Positions 1 through 5,130 of a stretch of DNA of 5,130 bases are shown here, piece by piece; the stretch's first letter is position 1, and every line of letters starts with the position of its first letter. Location: the NCBI GenBank assembly GCA_003643975.1, contig QNAR01000137.1, positions 1-5,130 of the forward strand, read 5' to 3'. The notes under the pieces are model-generated. The model had not been told where the DNA came from and ran no database searches. It saw nothing but the letters and a program-made list of their open reading frames with translations. A program made the position numbers and the translations under genes. Source of the stretch: Thermotogae bacterium. Its GTDB lineage: Bacteria; Thermotogota; Thermotogae; Petrotogales; Kosmotogaceae.

Positions 1-107
1 ATTACCCTGATACCCGTGTTGTCGGTAGCTGTAATTTCAATGTACAGTGCAAAGAACACAATAGAAATTGAAATTACAGCTACCGACAACACGGGTATCA
101 GGGTAAT
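1..107. repeat. Perfect 41-bp inverted repeat at the window edge (probable fold-back artefact)
   Basis: Bases 1-41 are the exact reverse complement of bases 67-107, separated by a 25-base loop (42-66). The match breaks at the loop side (42 against 66) but starts at base 1, so it may extend beyond the window. The right arm encodes a natural-looking Ig-domain strand (TATDNTG), whereas the left arm is its antisense read in the same frame. A perfect 41-bp hairpin inside a coding region is very unlikely to be selected. Fold-back chimeras at contig ends, from amplification or assembly, are the simplest explanation. Confidence 0.9.
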
Positions 108-531
108 CACAACCGATGCGGTGAAACCGGACATCGCTAAAAAAGAGTACAATACCTATGGGAAACGCGAGGTACACTTCACTGAAGAGAGGTTTTTCCC
201 TGATGGCGTTTCATATTTCAATATCACTGCAGAGGACCTTTTTGGCTTAAAAAAGTCAGTAACCTATAAAATCTACGTAGATACACAGCCCCCACAAATC
301 GAATTGAAGAAGACTCCTGACGAGAACGGGAATCTCATCCTGACCGCTATTTTCAAAGATAACTTAGGGCTAAATTCCGTCTCGGTCAATGGCAAGAGGT
401 ACAATTTTGAAGACCTCAGCGAAAAAACAAAGGAATTTATGGTGACTGAAAAAATAGCAAAGGGAGCTTCTATTAAATTGGCTGCTACGGATATTGTTGG
501 GCACACCATTTTTGAAACAGTTGGGTGGTGA
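1..531 (+). CDS. C-terminal part of a surface protein with Ig-like beta domains (5' truncated)
   Basis: The frame is open from base 1 to the TGA at 529-531 (176 codons), so this is the 3' end of a longer gene. I do not recognise a specific family. From about codon 20 the protein reads like tandem bacterial Ig-like or fibronectin-like sandwiches: an ITATDNTG segment, then FNITAEDLFGLKKSV, then VDTQPP near codon 94, the usual strand-plus-linker seen between such repeats. A second unit follows (codons ~98-176) with an FKDNLGLNSVSVNG strand and a closing AATDIVG strand. No catalytic motif or membrane anchor is visible. The first ~14 codons should not be trusted: bases 1-41 are an exact reverse complement of 67-107, so possible starts there (TTG at 16, ATG at 40) are probably artefacts. 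The stop lies inside the Shine-Dalgarno site of the next gene, which suggests cotranscription and coupled translation. Likely role is an exported structural or binding protein (inference). Confidence 0.72.
   Translation: MTLIPVLSVAVISMYSAKNTIEIEITATDNTGIRVITTDAVKPDIAKKEYNTYGKREVHFTEERFFPDGVSYFNITAEDLFGLKKSVTYKIYVDTQPPQIELKKTPDENGNLILTAIFKDNLGLNSVSVNGKRYNFEDLSEKTKEFMVTEKIAKGASIKLAATDIVGHTIFETVGW
523..531 (+). promoter_or_regulatory. Shine-Dalgarno site overlapping the upstream stop codon
   Basis: GGGTGGTGA differs by little from the consensus GGAGGTGA and ends 5 bases before ATG 537. It includes the TGA of the upstream gene. This site decides the start of the VWA gene: the in-frame GTG codons at 525 and 528 lie within it and the GTG at 534 is too close to it, so ATG 537 is preferred. 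The overlap also suggests that translation of the two genes is coupled. Confidence 0.75.
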
Positions 532-536
532 AAGTG

Positions 537-2360
537 ATGTCAAAACGGGTAATGGTTGCAATTTTCGTTTTGTTGTCGATGATCGCGTTTTCCAATATTA
601 TGGAGCTAAATCTTTCACGGTATCCCCTCGTCTCCTTTTACGTTTCGGCTGAATCTACACCAGCAAATATCGTTGAAGACGGTAAAAATGTGGATTTTTG
701 GTTTGCAAAGGCCGAAAAAGGATTCATTTCCGATCTGGATATCGTGATAGCATTGGATACTTCCGGTAGTATGAGAAAAGTGATGGGCTTTCTCGATGAT
801 CTGATGGCAGCCACTCTTGGTAGGCTGGCATCCAATGGTATAAGGGTTAGGACGGGTATGGTGACTTTCACTGACGAATTGCTGAGAATATATCCATTGA
901 CTACCGACGCCAGTGATTGTATTGCCTGGCTACAAGATGCGATTCCCTTCGGCGGAGGTGATGATAACGAACTCTCTCTTGAGGCATTACTTGAAGCTGC
1001 GAATTTTGATTTTGACCCGCATGCTCGCAAAATTGTTCTTCTCATAACTAATGCACCTCCTCATCAACTGAACGACGGAACGGAATTCAGTAATTTAACT
1101 GTTCAAGATGTTCAAAGGAAACTATCCGCAAAAGATCTTAACCTTATCATAATTGGACCGCCCATCGATGAATTCGAAAGCTTTGTCACAGCGGCCAGAG
1201 CCCGGTTTTTCAACATAAATGTCTTCAACGAGGTGGAGAAAGCATTCAGCGGTGCATTGTCATCTTTCTTCAAATCATATCTAATTGAATACCGAACGCC
1301 TAATTTCGATTATGAGAGGGATCATACTATTGTGGTCGAACTTGAAAACGGATCCACGATTTCTACAAATTACCATTCACCGGAAAAACTGAACTCCCCA
1401 CCAACGATAAACAGCCTCTCTGTGATTCCCCCGGTTTCGTTTCCAGGTGAGCCCATTCATGTAAGTGTAAAGGCAAAAGACGTGGATGGGGACAATTTAG
1501 AATTCCGCTGGAAGTTGAACAACAAGCTTCTCAATGAAAGAGACGATGAAATCACCATCAATCCTGATGCCACGGGTACTTTCAGTGTTGCCTGTGAAGT
1601 TAGTGATGGAAAGACTTCCAGCATCGCCCAAACGGGATTCAGGGTTATCGAAAAACCAAAGCCGGAGATCATTAAAACGGTTGTTGAAAAGGTTGTAAAA
1701 CCCGAGCAAGATCAACCTTCATTCGATATATCACACGTTGAAAAACAGCTTGGAATCACTTTTTCTTCACATCTTACAACAGATGTTGACAGTGATGGAT
1801 CTTTCGAAATACTCGCAGGAACCGACTCAGAAGGCAAAGGGACACTTTATATGTTTGACTCGAAGGGCCAACCTATTTGGCATATAACTCTCGCTGATGA
1901 TAGCGTTTTCTGGCCCGATGATTCCTTCAGCATAGATTCTATACAGTGTGGAGATGTTGATGACGACGGCGTCAATGAAATCGTTGTGCTTCTAAACCAT
2001 ATACCGTGGTTCCCGTCAATAATCGCTGTGGTTTCCCCTGATGGAAGTGTCAAGGGGAAATATTTCCACCCCGGTCATATAAAGTTGTTGAAGTTGGAAG
2101 ATGTTGAAGGCGATGGGATTGATGACATAATTTTTGCCGGTGAAAACGCCGAACATAATTTTTCAACAGCCTTTGGAATATTGGATGGTAGAAAGCCCTC
2201 CGGGCAGGCTGAACCTTACTTCGGTCTGGGTGTTCCCCCTGCCCAGGAAAAAGTCTATCGCCTTCTGCCAAAAGCTAAGGGCATGAGTTCTATTAATATA
2301 ATCGATGGTAAAATTTTCCTTTACGACGAAAGCGGACAGCAGTTTGAAATTTTGAAGTAA
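537..2360 (+). CDS. Secreted VWA-domain protein with Ig/PKD-like and FG-GAP/VCBS-like repeats
   Basis: A 607-residue protein. Residues 1-19 form a Sec signal sequence (basic SKR, hydrophobic core, possible AFS cleavage site, no lipobox Cys). Residues ~20-56 are a short beta module also present in the next gene. Residues ~68-250 are a von Willebrand factor A domain: the metal-site (MIDAS) motif D74-T-S-G-S78 follows a hydrophobic strand (DIVIALD), a GGGDDNE loop lies at 139-145, and the strand KIVLLITNAPPH places Asn172 where Asp is usual. Residues ~288-373 are an Ig/PKD-like sandwich (DVDGDNLEFRW at 315-325, closing EVSDG). A Lys/Glu/Val-rich linker follows (~374-400). The C-terminal part carries three FG-GAP/VCBS-like loops, DVDSDGSFE (416), DVDDDGVNE (473) and DVEGDGIDD (522), of the kind that bind calcium in beta-propellers. 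VWA domains usually mediate metal-dependent protein binding, so an extracellular adhesion or assembly role is inferred. The gene starts 5 bases after the upstream stop and ends 19 bases before the next gene. Confidence 0.88.
   Translation: MSKRVMVAIFVLLSMIAFSNIMELNLSRYPLVSFYVSAESTPANIVEDGKNVDFWFAKAEKGFISDLDIVIALDTSGSMRKVMGFLDDLMAATLGRLASNGIRVRTGMVTFTDELLRIYPLTTDASDCIAWLQDAIPFGGGDDNELSLEALLEAANFDFDPHARKIVLLITNAPPHQLNDGTEFSNLTVQDVQRKLSAKDLNLIIIGPPIDEFESFVTAARARFFNINVFNEVEKAFSGALSSFFKSYLIEYRTPNFDYERDHTIVVELENGSTISTNYHSPEKLNSPPTINSLSVIPPVSFPGEPIHVSVKAKDVDGDNLEFRWKLNNKLLNERDDEITINPDATGTFSVACEVSDGKTSSIAQTGFRVIEKPKPEIIKTVVEKVVKPEQDQPSFDISHVEKQLGITFSSHLTTDVDSDGSFEILAGTDSEGKGTLYMFDSKGQPIWHITLADDSVFWPDDSFSIDSIQCGDVDDDGVNEIVVLLNHIPWFPSIIAVVSPDGSVKGKYFHPGHIKLLKLEDVEGDGIDDIIFAGENAEHNFSTAFGILDGRKPSGQAEPYFGLGVPPAQEKVYRLLPKAKGMSSINIIDGKIFLYDESGQQFEILK
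1782..2126 (+). repeat. Three FG-GAP/VCBS-type Asp-rich loop repeats within the VWA gene
   Basis: Three copies begin at 1782, 1953 and 2100, each starting GATGTTGA and followed by a GAYGG core. They encode DVDSDGSFE, DVDDDGVNE and DVEGDGIDD. The spacing is 57 and 49 residues, near blade length for FG-GAP beta-propellers. Each loop is followed by a hydrophobic strand (ILAG, IVVLL, IIFAG), as expected. Three visible units are fewer than the roughly seven of a full propeller, so this is either a partial propeller, one with degenerate blades, or a different VCBS-like arrangement. Confidence 0.75.
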
Positions 2361-2365
2361 TCTCT

Positions 2366-2374
2366 GTGGGGGTG
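2366..2374 (+). promoter_or_regulatory. G-rich Shine-Dalgarno site for the large mosaic gene
   Basis: GTGGGGGTG lies in the 19-base gap between the TAA at 2358-2360 and ATG 2380, ending 5 bases before the start. It has the same spacing and similar GG-rich form as the site before the VWA gene. The gap leaves no room for a terminator or a promoter of its own, which supports cotranscription. Confidence 0.65.
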
Positions 2375-2379
2375 CACAT

Positions 2380-5130
2380 ATGAAAAATATCGTGTTAGGC
2401 CTGCTACTGATAATTACAACTGTTAGCATAGCAACGAGTATTCTTGAAGTGAATACTTCCGGTTTTCCGATTGTGAAAGTTGTGGTTGCGGGTGCTGAAA
2501 GTGTGAATATTCTGGAAAATTCCCAGACTGTTGACATATTCAAAATCGAAAAAAACGATGGTCTTCTTGCAATAAGTTATCTCAGCAACGAAGAGAACTT
2601 AAAAGGGCAAAAAGTCGAACTAAAAGTCAATGAAGCTCAGACATATTACAATCTACCTCTCGCTGAGAACAGGCTTTTTTCGGCTTTTGTACTCGACAAC
2701 AGTAAAATCACAGTTGATGGTGATATCCAGGATTGGGATAAAATCACAGGCATTCGCTTTCTCTCAGGTGATGGCAGTACTGGCGCAGCTATCTCTGGCT
2801 GGTTTGACCTGAGCGGAATTGCAAAAATCGCTTATGATTTGTCAAAGAGTACCCTTTATGGGTTGGTGATTATTCGTGACGATGTCCCTATTCCAGCATA
2901 CTCAAAAGACATAGTAGGTGCTGGTGACAGCATTCAGCTTAAAATAGGCGAAACGCTTTACAATCTTCTACCGGGAAATTTCATAAATTACGACCCATCT
3001 ATTTCCAGCAGCGTTCCCACCGAAGGTTCGGAAATTTCATGTATTCTCGAAAACGGCCATTACATCTATGAATTCGCGATACCCCTTCCCAGAATGGGGA
3101 AAACCAAACAGATAAAATTGTCCATGACTATAATCGATAATGACAAGCCCAGGGCCCTTGAAAAAACTGAGTGGAAAATAATCGAAAATGAGGAGCTGTC
3201 TTTTTTTACAGAAAGCTTGCCCACTGTCGATATCACTTCACCAAAAGATGGCGACATTTTCAGTAAGCCTTATGTTGTACTTTCCGGTTCTGTTGATGGC
3301 GAATACAGAAATGTGATCGTTAAGCAGGAAAGGATAGGCAGCACAGGGGAAACCATACCTGTTGAGGAAAGAGTCCTCGAGATAGAGGGAGGGCATTTTC
3401 GTGACTCTTTTGTGCTGCGCCAGGGTGAAAACATCTTCACTGTGCTTGCTACAAACACTTCTGGAAAAGCCATATCAAGCGTTCATGTCCTCTATCCCAC
3501 GAAGGCCTCCCTGCGTTTTATTTTAAAGTGGGACAGTCCCAAAGCTGATCTCGATTTAAATGTACTTCTCCCTTCGGGTGAGAGGATATATTTCGTCAAT
3601 CCCGGCCCTCCGGGCAAGCTACACATAGCGGACGCAGATGAAGCCCTTGAAGTATATGAAATTCCCTTCGATGAAGTGGAACCCGGACCCTATACACCCA
3701 TGGTTCATTTCTTCGAAAACAAAGGGGCAAAAGAAATCAGCGGAACACTTTCAGTTGAACTTAGCGATGGCGTTTCAACGAACATGTCTCGTGAATTGTT
3801 CAAAGAGACTTTTTCATTCAAAGGGAACGAGGCAAATCCCACCGATACTACAACCGGGACTGACTGGCGATATTTTGAACCGGTTGAAATTAAGATACCG
3901 GAAGTTGCAGTAAAAGTGCTGTCAGATCTTCCTGAGAGCTTCAAGAAAGGGGTCACCTACCGCATAGGCTCAATAGAGTACAAGGAAGGTTTTATCGGTA
4001 CTTATGAACTCGGAAATTCTCTTGAGCTTGAGGTTAATCCCATTGTTTTTGAATCTGATATAGACGAAAATATAGAGGGAAACGATGTCAAATTCGAATT
4101 TTCTGGCTGGAGTGACGGCATTAGCGGGAGTAAAAGGGCTGTTGTTATCAATGAACCTGTAACTTTACAGGCTCATTTCAAAAAATATTACAAGGTTCTT
4201 CTTCTCACTACCGACGAAAATGGCAAAGAACTCCTTGAGCGCAAGCAATATTGGGTTGAAGCCGGGAAAGAGATAAACATTTCATCGGTTGATATCGATG
4301 GCATGCTCTTTCAGCGCTGGCTTTTCAACGGTCAAATGGTTTCCACGGAAAAGGGAGACAAGGGATTTCTCATCACTAAACCTTCAATCATTGTCAGAAA
4401 ATTCTTGAGAACCGCTGATGTAATGCTGATAGCTCCTGACGAAGCATACCATGATTTGACAGCTCTGAAAAAAGTTCTCACGCCAAAAAACCTATCTGTA
4501 GAACTCTATTCACCTGAGACCATACTGGAAAATCCTCGTTCATTGAAAAAAGCCAAAGCCGTTTTCCTCAGCTTTACCCTCTCAAAAGGCGGATTTAGTG
4601 ATTTTTTCACCGAAAAATTGATAGATGAATTGAGCTCTTATATTCAGAATGGCGGCACAATTGCCCTTTCAGGTGATGGAAATGTTCTTCTTGAAAAACT
4701 CGGGCTGGCAAAGCTCAAAAAAGTTTCATATGCCAGCGGAGCAATTTGTGTGCCCTTCAAATTGCTTTATGGGCCTGAAGGTATCTTTGACCACCTGGCC
4801 TTTCCTGCCGATGAATTTTCTGCTATCTCAAACCCTGAAAATGCTGATTTTCTATGGAAAGCCAGCACCGAATTCAGTGGCTACGTGATTTCCGGTTACC
4901 CTGGGGACTTATTACCGCTTCATTTCATTGAATCTTTGACCATAAACAATAAGAAAAGCGAGAGAACCGAGCCGCTTCTGATGTGGAAATACGGGAGTGG
5001 AAATATTCTGTATCTTGATGAGGTTTGGAACGGAAAAACGTCTTCTTCGGAAGGTGCTGTTGATCTTATACAGAAATTCGTGGACTTCCTGATTTCAAGC
5101 ACACCAAAAGTTATTCAGGAACCTCTTGTA
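2380..5130 (+). CDS. Large secreted mosaic protein: CBM9-like, Ig-like, DUF2135-like, InlB-repeat-like and GATase-like domains (3' truncated)
   Basis: One frame stays open for 917 codons to the window end with no stop, so the C-terminus is missing. Residues 1-20 are a signal sequence (MKNIVLGLLLIITT core, ATS cleavage candidate). Residues ~21-57 match the post-signal module of the preceding protein. Residues ~108-268 resemble CBM9/DOMON-type binding domains: ITVDGDIQDWD opening, AYDLSKSTLYGLVIIRDD, GDSIQLKI, YEFAIPLP and IIDNDKP. Residues ~281-373 are an Ig-like sandwich opening PTVDITSPKDG. Residues ~376-465 resemble DUF2135/YfaP (LKWDSPKADLDLNVLLPSGE, then an Asp-rich stretch and EPGPYTPMVHFF). 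Residues ~508-603 and ~604-678 resemble InlB B-repeats (FSGWSDG at 574-580 with VTLQAHF; FQRW at 644-647). Residues ~680-905 look like a class I glutamine amidotransferase-like alpha/beta fold (VMLIAP, AKAVFLSF, IQNGGTIALSGDG, YGSGNILYLDE) without an evident catalytic Cys. Probably an extracellular ligand-binding protein; the substrate is unknown. Domain names are from recalled sequence patterns, not from a search. Confidence 0.85.
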   Translation, partial: MKNIVLGLLLIITTVSIATSILEVNTSGFPIVKVVVAGAESVNILENSQTVDIFKIEKNDGLLAISYLSNEENLKGQKVELKVNEAQTYYNLPLAENRLFSAFVLDNSKITVDGDIQDWDKITGIRFLSGDGSTGAAISGWFDLSGIAKIAYDLSKSTLYGLVIIRDDVPIPAYSKDIVGAGDSIQLKIGETLYNLLPGNFINYDPSISSSVPTEGSEISCILENGHYIYEFAIPLPRMGKTKQIKLSMTIIDNDKPRALEKTEWKIIENEELSFFTESLPTVDITSPKDGDIFSKPYVVLSGSVDGEYRNVIVKQERIGSTGETIPVEERVLEIEGGHFRDSFVLRQGENIFTVLATNTSGKAISSVHVLYPTKASLRFILKWDSPKADLDLNVLLPSGERIYFVNPGPPGKLHIADADEALEVYEIPFDEVEPGPYTPMVHFFENKGAKEISGTLSVELSDGVSTNMSRELFKETFSFKGNEANPTDTTTGTDWRYFEPVEIKIPEVAVKVLSDLPESFKKGVTYRIGSIEYKEGFIGTYELGNSLELEVNPIVFESDIDENIEGNDVKFEFSGWSDGISGSKRAVVINEPVTLQAHFKKYYKVLLLTTDENGKELLERKQYWVEAGKEINISSVDIDGMLFQRWLFNGQMVSTEKGDKGFLITKPSIIVRKFLRTADVMLIAPDEAYHDLTALKKVLTPKNLSVELYSPETILENPRSLKKAKAVFLSFTLSKGGFSDFFTEKLIDELSSYIQNGGTIALSGDGNVLLEKLGLAKLKKVSYASGAICVPFKLLYGPEGIFDHLAFPADEFSAISNPENADFLWKASTEFSGYVISGYPGDLLPLHFIESLTINNKKSERTEPLLMWKYGSGNILYLDEVWNGKTSSSEGAVDLIQKFVDFLISSTPKVIQEPLV

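Noticed and set aside
1..107. Invertible DNA element, attachment site or rho-independent terminator at the inverted repeat
   Set aside because: The 25-base loop is too small to be a useful invertible segment, there is no U-tract after the stem, no recombinase is present, and the repeat lies within a coding frame. A fold-back artefact explains it better.
525..536. Upstream GTG starts (525, 528, 534) for the VWA gene
   Set aside because: The first two lie inside the Shine-Dalgarno site and 534 is only 2 bases after it. ATG 537 has proper 5-base spacing and gives a normal signal peptide.
638..1045. 135-codon antisense open frame opposite the VWA domain
   Set aside because: It lies fully opposite a convincing VWA coding region, has no family resemblance, and is best explained as a shadow of codon use.
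2361..2379. Terminator or promoter between the second and third genes
   Set aside because: Only 19 bases are available, they contain a Shine-Dalgarno site, and no stem-loop or promoter boxes are visible.
2163..2543. 126-codon antisense open frame across the junction of the second and third genes
   Set aside because: It overlaps two well-supported + strand genes and their Shine-Dalgarno site, and its translation shows no recognisable domain.
3638..3913. 91-codon + strand frame inside the large mosaic gene
   Set aside because: It is in a different frame from the uninterrupted 917-codon gene, which has clear domain signals through this region.

Overview
The window holds three genes on the + strand, packed head to tail like an operon. 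All three look like secreted or surface-exposed proteins built from beta-sandwich and repeat domains. There is no room for promoters or terminators between them (5 and 19 bases), and I see no RNA gene, transposase, CRISPR array or clear intergenic regulatory site. The base composition is moderately AT-rich (roughly low-40s % GC by eye), with frequent ATA, AGA and AGG codons. Strong G-rich Shine-Dalgarno sites (GGGTGGTGA and GGGGGTG) sit 5 bases before each ATG. The N-termini have simple Sec signal sequences without a lipobox cysteine. This fits a bacterium of the Thermotogota type (Kosmotoga or Mesotoga-like), but that placement is a low-confidence impression, not something the window proves.

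Layout: (1) 1-531 is the 3' part of a gene whose C-terminal end is made of Ig-like beta domains. Its first 41 bases are a perfect reverse complement of bases 67-107, so the left edge is probably a fold-back assembly or amplification artefact, and the true upstream sequence is missing. (2) 537-2360 encodes a 607-residue protein with a signal peptide, a short beta module, a von Willebrand factor A (VWA) domain with the metal-site motif DTSGS, an Ig/PKD-like domain, and a C-terminal region with three Asp-rich FG-GAP/VCBS-like calcium loops. (3) 2380-5130 is one open frame of 917 codons that runs off the right edge. It encodes a large mosaic: signal peptide, a beta module homologous to the one in gene 2, a CBM9/DOMON-like domain, an Ig-like domain, a DUF2135 (YfaP-like) domain, two InlB-B-repeat-like domains, and an alpha/beta domain resembling class I glutamine amidotransferase-like folds.

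How they may work together (inference): genes 2 and 3 share a near-identical N-terminal layout (signal peptide plus a module with fixed E-N-S-P-V positions), so they probably arose from a common secreted scaffold and may act together at the cell envelope. The VWA, Ig and FG-GAP domains suggest metal-dependent protein binding, and the CBM9-like domain suggests carbohydrate or other ligand binding. No enzyme activity can be assigned with confidence. The most noteworthy points are the edge inverted repeat, the shared N-terminal module, an Asn in place of a conserved MIDAS Asp in the VWA domain, and the unusual mosaic architecture of the third gene.
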